64,000 nucleotides of DNA, from the NCBI RefSeq assembly GCF_003386535.1, contig NZ_QTTN01000002.1, forward strand, positions 186,001 to 250,000. Direction: 5' to 3'. The DNA comes from Paenibacillus taihuensis (GTDB taxonomy: Bacteria > Bacillota > Bacilli > Paenibacillales > Paenibacillaceae). The position numbers and the translations under genes are program-made. Of this stretch, positions 8,871-17,703 are shown piece after piece; positions within the stretch are counted from its first letter, which is position 1, and the number at the start of each line of letters is the position of its first letter. Below the pieces are notes generated by a model. The model had not been told where the DNA came from. It did no database searches and worked only from the letters and a program-made list of their open reading frames with translations.

Positions 8871-9056
8871 CTAACGGATGTCACGGCGCCTAATTGGCTC
8901 CTTAAGCCCATCTAAATTTTCTAACGGTTGTCAGCGAGCTTTATTTGGTGATTTCCCGCTGAGAATCGAGTATTTCGCACTAAATAGCCGCAGTCACAAC
9001 CGTTACCATTTCAAAAGACGCGTTTTTCACGAAATAGCCGCTCAAACAACCGTTAG
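8871..9056. repeat. 50-bp-period CTAACGG / CAACCGTTA units
   Basis: CTAACGG occurs at 8871 and 8921 (50 bp apart) and its reverse complement in ACAACCGTTA occurs at 8996 and 9046 (50 bp apart), so the block is an inverted arrangement. The last 60 bp closely match 48590-48653 (shared segment TTTTTCACGAAATAGCCGCTC, with T/C differences). No gene is seen here. Confidence 0.8.
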
Positions 9057-9153
9057 CGAATATGATGAATACCCCTAGAGGGTATGAGCCATGTTGAAAA
9101 ATCTGCATCTCTGCCATTCCTGCTTATGCATCTGCTGAGATGTGGATTTCCAA

Positions 9154-9220
9154 CAAAAAAACCTCCAACCTCACCTAACCCTCCCTCACTCGCGGGAAAG
9201 TCCAGATGCAGCCAGAGGTT
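9154..9220 (-). terminator. Probable terminator of the comEA-comEB transcript
   Basis: On the minus strand AACCTC(TGG) pairs with (TTG)GAGGTT and is followed by a run of seven T, 25 nt past the comEB stop. The loop is long (about 50 nt). If active, it would separate comEC from comEAB transcription. Confidence 0.5.
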
Positions 9221-9244
9221 CTTCCTCATTAAAGCTGTTATTGC

Positions 9245-9775
9245 CTAGGAAATAATGTTCATGCCCGCTTGAGCCGGGGGCTCGTAGGAGGCGAGATTGC
9301 GGAATGTAATTCCTTTTAATTGCATAAGTGCATTAACCTTATCACTGTCCTTCGAATACGCGCGGTGATAGACGATCTCGACGACGCCGCTGTTTGCCAG
9401 CATGTTCGCGCATGTCCAGCATGGCTGGTCTGTCACGTACACGGTCGAGCCTTCACGGTCGATCCGGTCGGTGAATAGCAGCAAATTCTGCTCCGCATGA
9501 ATGGTCCGGATGCAGCGCTGCTTTTTGATCATTTTCTCTTTATCGCCATCAACCTGCATTTCGTATTCTTCCACGATCATGCAGCCGTCTTCGGAGCAAT
9601 CCGAGACTCCCATCGGGGCGCCGTTATACGCGGTACCGAGCAGCTTCTTTCCTTGTACAAGGACAGTCCCGACATGCCTGCGCGGGCATCTGGATCGAGT
9701 CGATACCATATAAGCGATGTCCATAAAATAAGTATCCCAGTCTTTTCGCATGTTGTCTTGCATGTTCATAGCCAT
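9245..9775 (-). CDS. comEB: ComE operon protein 2 / dCMP deaminase family
   Basis: It is a member of the cytidine/deoxycytidylate deaminase family found in com operons, a zinc enzyme converting dCMP to dUMP in characterised members. The 176-residue protein shows the zinc motifs HAE (TIHAEQNLLL) and PCWTCANM, plus GTAYNGAPMG near the N terminus. The start at 9775 (MAMNMQDN) follows GGGAGG by 13 nt; the frame extends 20 codons upstream without a better site. It lies between comEA and comEC. It is dispensable for transformation in B. subtilis; the role here is by homology. Confidence 0.92.
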   Translation of the reverse strand: MAMNMQDNMRKDWDTYFMDIAYMVSTRSRCPRRHVGTVLVQGKKLLGTAYNGAPMGVSDCSEDGCMIVEEYEMQVDGDKEKMIKKQRCIRTIHAEQNLLLFTDRIDREGSTVYVTDQPCWTCANMLANSGVVEIVYHRAYSKDSDKVNALMQLKGITFRNLASYEPPAQAGMNIIS

Positions 9776-9879
9776 TTCTACTCGTCTTCCTCCCTGAGAG
9801 TTCTGCGCCAGCTTTTGCACATGTACGGGCTCCAAAACGTATGATCATTAGTAAGCTAATTCTTTCTATTGTCGCACAA

Positions 9880-10410
9880 TCATGGCTGCAGAACAATGAA
9901 AGACTTCAGCTTCTCAAGCAGCTTCGGGCCAATTCCTTTGACGCGGAGCAAATCATCGGCACTATGATACAATCCGTTTTGTTCCCGATCTGCCATAATC
10001 GCCTTCGCTTTCGACGCGCCGATGCCCGGCAGAGCATCCAATTGCTCTACCGTTGCATGATTAATATCGACCTTACCATCAGATGAAACCGTCTCACCAC
10101 CATCATCTTTCGCACTTGCACCAGTTGCACCAGCACTCACCCTCGCACTTGCACTCGCATTCGCACTCACCTTCGACCTCGTCTGCTGCCTCTTCTTTTC
10201 ATCATTTTTAGCAGCATCTGCGCTACTATCCGCAACCTTCTCAATCGGCCCAATTGTTTGCTTCACCTGCTCATTCACTGCTGCCCAGCCAGGCTGTCCA
10301 TCACGCTCCGGCCGATACAAAGCGGTGCACACCAGCGCGACAGCTGCAATGAGCAAACCAATAATCAACAGCTTCTGCGGATCTAGCTTCATCCTTGCTT
10401 GAGTTCTCAT
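9880..10410 (-). CDS. comEA: ComEA DNA receptor, helix-hairpin-helix protein
   Basis: ComEA is the membrane-anchored DNA receptor for transformation. The 176-residue product has one N-terminal membrane helix (about residues 14-31, LLIIGLLIAAVALVCTALY), an Ala/Ser/Lys-rich linker, and a C-terminal pair of HhH motifs (VDINHATVEQLDALPGIGAS; LLRVKGIGPKLLEKL). The SLBB domain usual in Firmicute ComEA is not visible; a low-complexity linker (SANASASARVSAGATGASA) encoded by repeated GCACTCGCA-like DNA takes its place. The GGGGAGG ribosome site is strong. It is divergent from comER, as in B. subtilis. Confidence 0.95.
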   Translation of the reverse strand: MRTQARMKLDPQKLLIIGLLIAAVALVCTALYRPERDGQPGWAAVNEQVKQTIGPIEKVADSSADAAKNDEKKRQQTRSKVSANASASARVSAGATGASAKDDGGETVSSDGKVDINHATVEQLDALPGIGASKAKAIMADREQNGLYHSADDLLRVKGIGPKLLEKLKSFIVLQP

Positions 10411-10595
10411 CGAACTACCTCCCCGGAGCGAACAAAATCTTTTATGCTCAATTCGGTCATGTTGGCCTTGCCGCCATGCATACCGTAGTAAGAGCGATAG
10501 ATTGATCTACGTATGTTTTGTCTTGGAAACAAACTGTGCTGAATGCCGCGCCAAACGTATCCTACGGATACTACAGCGCCACAGGAGGGATTGCG

Positions 10596-11435
10596 ATGAA
10601 TGTCGGGTTTATCGGGATTGGGAGCATGGGCAGCTTGCTCATCGATACGTTTATCGGTTCGGGAGCGCTGAAGCCATCGCAAATTACCGCCAGCAACCGC
10701 ACTTACTCAAAAGCAATGGCACTAGCCGACCGCCATCCCGGCCTGCAGGCTGTCCCTTCGAATCGTGATGCGGTCATCGATCAAGACGTTGTTTTTCTAT
10801 GCATTAAGCCGATGGAATTTAAGAACGTACTGGACCAGATCCGGGATGTGGTCCTTCCTCACCAGCTAGTGATCTCGATTACAAGCCCCGTGCTGCTCGA
10901 GCAGCTTGAAGATGAATTGAATTGCAAAATCGCCAAAGTCATTCCGAGCATCACCAATAACATGTGCAGCGGCGTCACCTTGTGCATGTACGGCAATCGG
11001 ATGACCGATGCCGACATCATCCGCCTTAATGGCCTGCTCTCCTATATCAGCGAGCCGCTTCAGATTGAAGAACAGCATCAGCGAGTCGTCTCTGACTTAT
11101 CGAGCTGCGGTCCTGCCATTATGGCGTTCCTGCTGCAGCGATTCATCGATGCAGCCGTTGAGGAAACCGGCATCTCCCGCGATCAGGCAAGAGTCGTCGC
11201 CTCCGAGATGCTTCATGGTACCGGTCAGCTGCTCACGACAGGCGGCATGACGCCGGAGGAGCTGCAAGCCCGCGTATGTGTGCCGGGCGGTATCACGGCA
11301 CAAGCGATTGCCTTGCTAAATCGAGAGCTCGATTGCGTGTTTAATCGACTGATCCGCGTCACCCACGCCAAATACGAAGAGGATCTGGAACGCGTATCCG
11401 TCTCACTATACGGCAAAGAGGTGAACGGCCCTTAG
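10596..11435 (+). CDS. comER: ComER, pyrroline-5-carboxylate reductase-like protein
   Basis: It is a ProC-fold NAD(P)-binding protein (GFIGIGSMGS at residues 4-13). It carries the late competence name ComER because its gene is divergent from comEA, exactly as here. Other family blocks are FLCIKPMEFKNVL, VISITSPVLLEQLE and the C-terminal helix VCVPGGITAQAIALL, close to the ProC PGGTT motif. The ATG at 10596 has AGGAGG 7 nt upstream; a 26-codon 5' extension is unlikely. At 279 residues it is of normal ProC length. Whether it reduces P5C is unknown. Confidence 0.9.
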   Translation: MNVGFIGIGSMGSLLIDTFIGSGALKPSQITASNRTYSKAMALADRHPGLQAVPSNRDAVIDQDVVFLCIKPMEFKNVLDQIRDVVLPHQLVISITSPVLLEQLEDELNCKIAKVIPSITNNMCSGVTLCMYGNRMTDADIIRLNGLLSYISEPLQIEEQHQRVVSDLSSCGPAIMAFLLQRFIDAAVEETGISRDQARVVASEMLHGTGQLLTTGGMTPEELQARVCVPGGITAQAIALLNRELDCVFNRLIRVTHAKYEEDLERVSVSLYGKEVNGP

Positions 11436-11473
11436 CGCATGCTTTGCGCCAAGAGGTCGTTCACCTCTTTTTT
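11415..11473 (+). terminator. Terminator of comER
   Basis: A perfect 13-bp stem (AAAGAGGTGAACG / CGTTCACCTCTTT) begins inside the last codons of comER and ends in a T run. A smaller GCGC hairpin sits in the loop. Confidence 0.85.
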
Positions 11474-11511
11474 CATTCCATTATCTTAGAGCTCGTTAGT
11501 TGGCTGGCTCA

Positions 11512-13956
11512 CTAGCCGACAACGATGTTTACGAGCTTGCCTTTTACAACGATGAGTTTGCGAACGGTTTTGCCGGCAATCGCTTCCGCGACTTTCTCCG
11601 ACTCCTTCGCGATTCGCTCCATCTCAGCTTCGTCTGTATCGGCTGCGATCGAGATGCGATCGATGATCTTACCATTCACTTGCACGACGATTTCAACCTC
11701 TTGGTCAACCGTGAACTTCTCTTCATACGTTGGCCAAGCTGCATAAGTGAGCGAGTCGTTATGACCCAGCTTCGACCACAGCTCTTCCGCGATGTGCGGT
11801 GCAAGAGGTGCCAGCATCTGTACGAAGCTCTCCATCGCTTCACGCGGCAGCGATTCCGCTTTGTACGCGTCGTTGACGAAGATCATCAATTGGCTGATCG
11901 CCGTGTTGAAGCGCAGATTCTCGTAATCGTCCGTCACTTTCTTCACGGTGCGGTGCCATGTGCGCTTGAACGCCTCGGATCCGGCTGCATCTGCTCCGAT
12001 CTTCTCGACCAACTCGCCATTGTCACCAATAAACAAGCGCCATACGCGGCCGAGGAAGCGGTACATGCCTTCTACGCCGTTCGTATTCCAAGGCTTCGTC
12101 GCTTCCAATGGTCCCATGAACATCTCGTACATCCGCAGCGTATCTGCGCCGTAAACGTTCACGATATCATCCGGATTGATGACATTGCCGCGAGACTTAC
12201 TCATTTTCTCATTGTTCGTGCCAAGGATCATACCTTGGTTCACGAGCTTATAGAACGGCTCTTTCGTATCAACTACGCCGATATCATAGAGCACTTTGTG
12301 CCAGAAGCGCGCATACAGCAAGTGAAGAACCGCATGCTCGGCGCCGCCGATGTACAGGTCAACCGGCAGCCATTCCTTCTGCTTCTCTTTGGAGCACAGC
12401 TCCTGATCGTTATGCGGATCGATAAAGCGCAGATAGTACCAGCAGCTGCCCGCCCATTGCGGCATCGTGTTCGTCTCGCGGCGAGCTTTCATGCCCGTCT
12501 CAGGATCTACTGTTTCTACCCACTCTGTCACGTTCGCAAGTGGCGATTCGCCTGTGCCGGATGGTTTGATTTGATCCACGTCAGGCAAGAGCAGCGGCAA
12601 TTGATCTACCGGAACCGGCTTCATTGTGCCGTCCTCCAAATGGAGAATCGGGATAGGCTCGCCCCAGTAACGTTGACGGCTGAACAGCCAGTCGCGCAGA
12701 CGGTACGTCACTTTGCCTTGACCTTTGCCTTCTGCTTCCAGCCATTCGATCATACGTGCGATCGCTTCTTCGTTGCTCAATCCGTTCAAGAAGTCGGAGT
12801 TCACGTGTGCGCCGTCGCCGCTGTACGCTGCTTCGTTCACATCGCCGCCCGAAACGACTTCGATAATCGGCAGGTTGAACTGTTTTGCAAATTCCCAGTC
12901 GCGCTCGTCATGACCTGGAACCGCCATAATTGCACCAGTTCCATAGCCTGCAAGTACATAATCCGCGATCCAGATCGGCACAAGTGCGCCGTTAACCGGA
13001 TTCACTGCATAAGCACCTGTGAATACGCCAGTCTTATCTTTGTTCAAGTCTGTACGCTCAAGATCGCTCTTCCGTGCAGCCGTCTCTTGGTAATCCTTAA
13101 TCGCAGCGCGCTGCGAGTCTGTCGTAATCGCATCAACAAGCTCATGCTCAGGAGCAAGTACGCAGTAGGAAGCACCGAACAGCGTATCCGGACGTGTTGT
13201 GAACACAACGAGCGATGCGTCGTGGCCGTCGATTGCGAACGTCACTTCTGCACCCTTCGATTTGCCGATCCAGTTGCGCTGCATGTCTTTGATGCTCTCT
13301 GTCCAGTCCAGCTCTTCCAAGTCTTCGAGCAGACGCTCTGCATATTCCGTAATGCGAAGCACCCACTGGCGCATCGGCTTGCGGATAACCGGATGGTTGC
13401 CGCGCTCGCTGAGGCCGTTAATAACTTCCTCGTTCGCAAGAACAGTGCCAAGAGCCGGACACCAGTTCACCGGTACCTCAGCTACATAAGCAAGACCCTT
13501 ATTGAACAGTTGGATAAAAATCCACTGCGTCCACTTGTAGTAATCCGGATCCGTCGTGCTGAACTCGCGGTCCCAATCGTACGAGAAGCCGAGCGACTTG
13601 ATCTGACGGCGGAAGTTGTTGATGTTCTTGACCGTAATTTCACGCGGGTGCTCGCCTGTGTCCAGAGCGTGCTGCTCTGCCGGGAGGCCGAATGCGTCCC
13701 AGCCCATTGGGTGAAGGACGTTGTAGCCGCGCATTCTCTTATAACGCGATACGATATCTGTTGCTGTGTAGCCTTCCGGATGGCCTACGTGCAAGCCTGC
13801 GCCGGACGGATACGGGAACATGTCTAGTGCATAAAACTTCGGCTTCCCTGCATCCTCTGTCGTTTTGAACGTTTTGAACTCATCCCAATAACGCTGCCAT
13901 TTCGGCTCAATAACGAGCGGGTTATAACCCTGCTGCTCTTGGCGCTCCTGTGTCAT
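11512..13956 (-). CDS. leuS: Leucyl-tRNA synthetase
   Basis: This is a class I synthetase that charges tRNA-Leu. The 814-residue protein has the HIGH motif as HVGH (residues 56-59, after FPYPSGAGL), the connective-peptide editing domain with [10 protein letters not shown] and [12 protein letters not shown], the KMSKS motif ([11 protein letters not shown]) and a C-terminal VQVNGK region, a complete bacterial LeuRS. GGGAGG precedes the ATG. It is controlled by the T-box leader and sigma-A promoter immediately upstream. A 775-codon antisense frame is a coding shadow. Confidence 0.98.
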   Translation of the reverse strand: MTQERQEQQGYNPLVIEPKWQRYWDEFKTFKTTEDAGKPKFYALDMFPYPSGAGLHVGHPEGYTATDIVSRYKRMRGYNVLHPMGWDAFGLPAEQHALDTGEHPREITVKNINNFRRQIKSLGFSYDWDREFSTTDPDYYKWTQWIFIQLFNKGLAYVAEVPVNWCPALGTVLANEEVINGLSERGNHPVIRKPMRQWVLRITEYAERLLEDLEELDWTESIKDMQRNWIGKSKGAEVTFAIDGHDASLVVFTTRPDTLFGASYCVLAPEHELVDAITTDSQRAAIKDYQETAARKSDLERTDLNKDKTGVFTGAYAVNPVNGALVPIWIADYVLAGYGTGAIMAVPGHDERDWEFAKQFNLPIIEVVSGGDVNEAAYSGDGAHVNSDFLNGLSNEEAIARMIEWLEAEGKGQGKVTYRLRDWLFSRQRYWGEPIPILHLEDGTMKPVPVDQLPLLLPDVDQIKPSGTGESPLANVTEWVETVDPETGMKARRETNTMPQWAGSCWYYLRFIDPHNDQELCSKEKQKEWLPVDLYIGGAEHAVLHLLYARFWHKVLYDIGVVDTKEPFYKLVNQGMILGTNNEKMSKSRGNVINPDDIVNVYGADTLRMYEMFMGPLEATKPWNTNGVEGMYRFLGRVWRLFIGDNGELVEKIGADAAGSEAFKRTWHRTVKKVTDDYENLRFNTAISQLMIFVNDAYKAESLPREAMESFVQMLAPLAPHIAEELWSKLGHNDSLTYAAWPTYEEKFTVDQEVEIVVQVNGKIIDRISIAADTDEAEMERIAKESEKVAEAIAGKTVRKLIVVKGKLVNIVVG

Positions 13957-13998
13957 AACGATTGCCTCCCATTTCTCTATACAGACTTCTTTCTTGCG

Positions 13999-14268
13999 AG
14001 AAAATAAAAAAACTCCCGCCCCCAGCGTAATCGCTAGGGACGAGAGGTTTATGCTCCCGTGGTACCACCCTAGTTAGCAAGCGGTATTCTTTACCGTTGC
14101 TCACTCTATGCCCTTAACGCAGGCGAGACGGCACGCTTGATCGTCATGATGACGGTTCACGTGCGGCTCCAAGGCGAGTTCGCTTCACGCTGGTCCGGCT
14201 TGCACCTACCGCCGGCTCTCTGATCCAGTCGCTGCCGAAGCTACTGCTCCTCTTCAACACCATTTAGA
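13999..14268 (-). ncRNA. T-box leader (tRNA-Leu-sensing riboswitch) of leuS
   Basis: On the minus strand, in transcription order, there is a stem I with AGTAG and AGAGAG-type loop motifs (about 14205-14255), and a specifier region GAACTCGCC in which CTC (14176-14178) is a leucine codon. The conserved T box GGGTGGTACCACGGGAGC (14053-14070) follows, then a terminator stem with CTCTCGTCCC and GGGGGCGGGAG and a T run (14003-14047). Uncharged tRNA-Leu pairing with the T box would form the antiterminator and raise leuS expression. The CTC specifier agrees with the gene product. Confidence 0.93.
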
Positions 14269-14281
14269 AATAGATAGCTCG

Positions 14282-14311
14282 ATTATAAATAAGCAGCTTA
14301 TGCCATGTCAA
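14282..14311 (-). promoter_or_regulatory. Sigma-A promoter of the leuS leader
   Basis: Perfect TTGACA (14306-14311) and TATAAT (14282-14287) on the minus strand are spaced by 18 nt, just upstream of the T-box leader and just after the yqeM stop codon. Confidence 0.88.
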
Positions 14312-14336
14312 GGAAAAGCGCCCCGAAACGACAGGT

Positions 14337-15107
14337 TCATCCTTTTATCGCTGCAAAAAACAGCCTTTCCGACTCATCCGCTGCCGGTTCCAGCTGGAAA
14401 TCAGCAAAAAGTTCAACCTTGGAGAAGCCTGCACCTAGGAGCAATTCCTTCAGCCAAGCTGCATCGTAAGCACGCTGCACATGCGTTTCCTCGATGCGGG
14501 CGAAGCTTCCGCCTCGTCCTTCCTCGCGAGCAAAGATCGTCAATTGATGCTCGATTTCGACTCGTTCCTCATCAAGCTCGCACGTCCATATGTACGCCAC
14601 GTCCGGCTCATCAAGGACGAATGGCTGCTCGCTCGCGTAACGCTCGATTGTCCTCGGTGAATGAACATCGAAGAGAAACACTCCTCCCGGCTTCAGCGCT
14701 TGATAAGTCGCTGAAATTGCCGAGGCAACATCTTCTTCTTCCGTTAAGTAATTCACGCAATCACAGAAGGAAATGACCGAGTCGACTTGCTCGCCAAGTC
14801 CCCACTCCGTCATGTCCTGCTGCAGCCACGTAATCGTTCCCTTCGGCTGCCCGCTGCTTCGCAGCGCATCGTCCCATTTGCTCTGGCCGATAGTCAGCAT
14901 GTCCGATGACAAGTCTATCGCATAAACTTGATAGCCCTGTCTAGCAAGCGGGATTGCGATACTTCCGGTTCCGCAGCCGAGATCAACGACCGTACGCGGT
15001 GTCCCGTACCGCTCCCAGCAGCTTTGCGCAAATTGCAGCCACTGCGGATACGGCATATCCGCCATCAGCCGATCATAGACGGTGGCAAACTGCCGATAGG
15101 CTTCCAT
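14337..15107 (-). CDS. yqeM: SAM-dependent methyltransferase YqeM
   Basis: A class I methyltransferase of 256 residues. SAM motif I is VVDLGCGTGSIAI (about residues 41-53), followed by the acidic loop YAIDLSSDML and motif IV region VISFCDCVNYL. The start MEAYRQFATVYDRLMADMPY is typical of YqeM. It starts one base after the upstream cvfB stop, with AGGAGG inside the end of cvfB, so it belongs to the yqeG operon. Its substrate is not known. The order rsfS-cvfB-yqeM differs from B. subtilis, where yqeM directly follows rsfS. Confidence 0.88.
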   Translation of the reverse strand: MEAYRQFATVYDRLMADMPYPQWLQFAQSCWERYGTPRTVVDLGCGTGSIAIPLARQGYQVYAIDLSSDMLTIGQSKWDDALRSSGQPKGTITWLQQDMTEWGLGEQVDSVISFCDCVNYLTEEEDVASAISATYQALKPGGVFLFDVHSPRTIERYASEQPFVLDEPDVAYIWTCELDEERVEIEHQLTIFAREEGRGGSFARIEETHVQRAYDAAWLKELLLGAGFSKVELFADFQLEPAADESERLFFAAIKG

Positions 15108-15108
15108 G

Positions 15109-16023
15109 TTAGTCCTCCTGCTCCTGCTTCTCAGCCGCAGCAGCCTGTTCGGTCAACTTCGTCCAGTTGCCATCCTGCGATATAACTCCATCGCGCATCA
15201 GCTTGCCCAGCGCGCGTTTGAAGGCGCTTTTGCTAATGCCGAATTTCTGCTTTATGATATCTGCAGAAGTGGCATCAGAGTAAGGCATCGAGCCGTTCGG
15301 ACGCTCCTTCAGGAACGCGAGAATCCGGTCGGAATCTTCCACGCGGCCTACTTCCTTGCGCTGCTGCATCGATAGATTGACTCGTCCGTCTTCGCGAACG
15401 AAAGTCACTCTCGCTTTCACCCGCTCGCCGAGCCGCAGCAGTCTTGTCCGATCATCTGCGGGAATCAGGCCATATGCACCGAAACCGAGAACGCCCCCGT
15501 CGATCATGACGAACGAGCCGATCTTCAGCGTCTTCGTTACCCAGCCTTCCACCCATGTATTCTGCCAAGAGGTCGGAGCGTGAAAAGCAAGCTCAGCCAG
15601 CTCTTCCTCGAACGCTACCTTCGCTACGAGGCGGCCGATCTTGTCATGCGCGAGAATGACATGCACCTCGTCGCCGACCTTAGGACGCAGTTCCTTCAGC
15701 TCAGGCTGCTCGGACAATGGCAGCAGCAGCTGCCGTCCAAGCCCCATCTCAAGAAACGCTCCAATCTTAGGATGAATATCTGCAACCGCAAGTCTAGCCA
15801 CTTCTCCTAGTTGGATAAGCGGCTTCTTCATCGTCGCGGCGATGCGGTCTTCCGAATCAAAAAACAGAAATACATCGTAGAATTGCCCGATCTGCGGGCG
15901 ATGGCCGACGAGCTCGGTATAGTGCATAAGCACCTCTGTCTCGCCGTCTGTCATGAAGTAGCCGTAAGGCGATACTTCACGAGCCAGCTTCAGCTTCTGT
16001 GTCGTGCCTGCCACGAGACTCAT
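15109..16023 (-). CDS. cvfB: S1-like RNA-binding protein CvfB (YitL family)
   Basis: CvfB proteins are multi-S1 RNA-binding regulators of virulence and metabolism genes. The 304-residue protein starts MSLVAGTTQKLKLAREVSPYG and has three OB/S1 modules (GAFLEMGLGRQLLLPLSEQ; IGSFVMIDGGVLGFGAYGLI; GERVKARVTFVREDGRVNLS) and a C-terminal winged helix (ADIIKQKFGISKSAFKRALG). The start ATG overlaps the rsfS stop (ATGA), showing operon membership. It is not part of this cluster in B. subtilis, so it is an insertion into the conserved block. Confidence 0.9.
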   Translation of the reverse strand: MSLVAGTTQKLKLAREVSPYGYFMTDGETEVLMHYTELVGHRPQIGQFYDVFLFFDSEDRIAATMKKPLIQLGEVARLAVADIHPKIGAFLEMGLGRQLLLPLSEQPELKELRPKVGDEVHVILAHDKIGRLVAKVAFEEELAELAFHAPTSWQNTWVEGWVTKTLKIGSFVMIDGGVLGFGAYGLIPADDRTRLLRLGERVKARVTFVREDGRVNLSMQQRKEVGRVEDSDRILAFLKERPNGSMPYSDATSADIIKQKFGISKSAFKRALGKLMRDGVISQDGNWTKLTEQAAAAEKQEQED

Positions 16024-16367
16024 GCTAATTCCACAACCTTCGCATCGGACCACAGACGTTCGATGTTGTAATATTCACGCTCATCGCGGTGGAATACGTG
16101 TACGACAACGTCGCCGATGTCGACAAGCACCCATCTGCATGTATCTGCGCCTTCGATGCCGCGCACGCGCGTGCCGCGTGCTTCCGCCTGCTTGCGAATT
16201 TCGGTCGTAATCGCCTGAACCTGCGTATCCGAATTACCATGGCAGATGACAAAATAATCCGCGACCAGCGAGATCCCTTTCAGGTCGAGCGCAACCACAT
16301 TGTGCGCCTTCTTATCTTCCGCCGCTGCTACAACGGCTTGCAAAAGCTCCTCTGAATTTACTGTCAT
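16020..16367 (-). CDS. rsfS: Ribosomal silencing factor RsfS
   Basis: RsfS binds ribosomal protein L14 and blocks 30S/50S joining in starvation. The 115-residue product has family motifs DLKGISLVADYFVICHGNSD, VRGIEG, WVLVDIGDVVVHVFH and REYYNIERLWSDA. Its ATG overlaps the yqeK stop by one base (TAATG), and its stop overlaps the cvfB start. Confidence 0.97.
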   Translation of the reverse strand: MTVNSEELLQAVVAAAEDKKAHNVVALDLKGISLVADYFVICHGNSDTQVQAITTEIRKQAEARGTRVRGIEGADTCRWVLVDIGDVVVHVFHRDEREYYNIERLWSDAKVVELA

Positions 16368-16945
16368 TACTCAGCCTCCCGTGTTTGTTGTATGAGATCA
16401 TTCCGTGCTGCAACCGTCAGCGGATAGATCCGCTTTCCCTGCTGAAGCAAATATGAAATTGTGGAATCAAACCCTGCAATTAGTGCCTTCTCCACACTAT
16501 ACTCAGCTATTTCCCTTATTTTATGCACACCTGGAAAATCGCGGCCCGGCTCCATATAATCGGCGAGACAGACGATTTTGTCCATCAGCGTCATGCCTTC
16601 GCGGCCCGAGGTGTGATATCGGATTGCGTCCAGCACTTCAATATCATCGACGCCGTAATCGCGTGCTGCGACGAAAGCGCCTACTGGCGCGTGCCACAGC
16701 TCCTTGTCGTACTCGAGCAAGTCGCTCGGCAGCCCTTCCTCCCGGATAATCGTCTCCATCCGCGAGGTTGCCCAATACTTCGCCACATCGTGAAGAATCG
16801 CCGCCAGCTCTGCGCGAACCGGATCGCAGCCGAACCGCTCCGCAAGCAGCACCGACGTCTCCATAACGCCAAGCGTATGCGTCCATCTGCGCTCAGGCAT
16901 TTCCGCCTTGACCGATGCCATCAGCTGCTCACGATTAAATTTCAT
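16367..16945 (-). CDS. yqeK: HD-domain Ap4A hydrolase YqeK
   Basis: YqeK-type HD proteins are symmetrical bis(5'-nucleosyl)-tetraphosphatases acting on Ap4A in characterised members. The 192-residue product shows HTLGVMETSVLLAERFG, the metal-binding HD pair in AAILHDVAKYW, WHAPVGAFVAA and a second His/Asp set (AIRYHTSGREGM, LADYMEPGRDF). The ATG at 16945 was chosen because GAAGGA lies 9 nt upstream, whereas the ATG three codons earlier abuts it. The start lies 11 bp inside the end of nadD. Confidence 0.94.
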   Translation of the reverse strand: MKFNREQLMASVKAEMPERRWTHTLGVMETSVLLAERFGCDPVRAELAAILHDVAKYWATSRMETIIREEGLPSDLLEYDKELWHAPVGAFVAARDYGVDDIEVLDAIRYHTSGREGMTLMDKIVCLADYMEPGRDFPGVHKIREIAEYSVEKALIAGFDSTISYLLQQGKRIYPLTVAARNDLIQQTREAE

Positions 16946-17525
16946 ACAGTTCATTCCTTCGAATAAACGAATAGACTTTCTCCGGTACGAGGAATCGAAT
17001 GGAACGACCCTCTGCGATACGCTCCTTGATCACTGTCGAGGACAGCTCGAAGAGCGGCATTTTCACCACTGTCAGCTTGTCTTTGATGTACTCCGGAAGC
17101 TGGTCGACTTCCATGTCTTCACCGCCGCGTGTCACGCCGATGAAGCGCACCAACTTCGCAAGCTCCTCGATGTTGTGCCATTTCGGCAGATCGTTCACAC
17201 GGTCCGAGCCGATGATGATGCTGAACTCTCGTCCTGGATACTGCTCGTTCAGCTCTTTGATTGTATCGATCGTGAAGCTGGTGCCTTCACGATCCAACTC
17301 GACATCCATGGCGCGAAAATGCGGCTGAAAGTCGATCGCCCGGTACACCATCTCAAGACGCGTAGGCCCGTCAGCAAGAGGTCCGTTTTCCTTAAGCGGC
17401 GGATGGCCGGCTGGAACAAACCAAACTTCGTCAAGACCGCAAGCTTCACGCGCCGATTCGGCGGCGAGCAGATGGCCATAATGGATCGGGTCGAACGTGC
17501 CGCCCATAAAACCGACTTTAATCAA
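16935..17525 (-). CDS. nadD: Nicotinate-nucleotide adenylyltransferase
   Basis: It makes nicotinate adenine dinucleotide from NaMN and ATP in NAD synthesis. The 196-residue protein has the nucleotidyltransferase signature GGTFDPIHYGH (8-18) and the C-terminal ISSTxIR-type motif as SSTVIKERIAEG. The start codon is TTG: AGAGGAG lies 8 nt upstream and no ATG is nearby. It sits between yhbY and yqeK, as in B. subtilis. Confidence 0.96.
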   Translation of the reverse strand: MIKVGFMGGTFDPIHYGHLLAAESAREACGLDEVWFVPAGHPPLKENGPLADGPTRLEMVYRAIDFQPHFRAMDVELDREGTSFTIDTIKELNEQYPGREFSIIIGSDRVNDLPKWHNIEELAKLVRFIGVTRGGEDMEVDQLPEYIKDKLTVVKMPLFELSSTVIKERIAEGRSIRFLVPEKVYSFIRRNELYEI

Positions 17526-17703
17526 CGTAAATTCTCCTCTCGCTGCGAAAACAAATTACATTACAAAAAGCGTGTTTTCTGTGAAAAGTAGTGCTGCTTC
17601 GCTCCGTGATGTGCCTTGCGGCACGTAAACTCTCCAGGCACAATCACTGCGCTTGCGCGCTTTTTTTCCGAAAACGAGCATTAATGCTCAACACCAGAAA
17701 CCT
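17526..17703. other. Intergenic spacer yhbY-nadD with small hairpins
   Basis: No gene is seen in this 178-bp spacer. It holds a GTGCC/GGCAC hairpin (about 17612-17625), a GCGC-TT-GCGC hairpin followed by a T run on the plus strand (about 17656-17670), and a GAGCATTAATGCTC palindrome (about 17676-17689). It interrupts an otherwise tight operon, so an internal promoter or processing site is possible. Confidence 0.4.

Noticed and set aside
8602-8874. Repeat proteins read from the 8.6-kb array on either strand
   Set aside because: Frames stay open only because the unit is 51 bp; there is no start context and the frame overlaps the comEC ribosome site.
11500-13827. 775-codon open frame on the plus strand opposite leuS
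   Set aside because: It is antisense to a complete leucyl-tRNA synthetase with all motifs; it has no ribosome site and its composition reflects the complement of a GC-rich gene.
17526-17703. Strong terminator between yhbY and nadD
   Set aside because: The hairpin with a good T run points to the plus strand, where there is no gene to terminate; on the operon strand pairing is weak.
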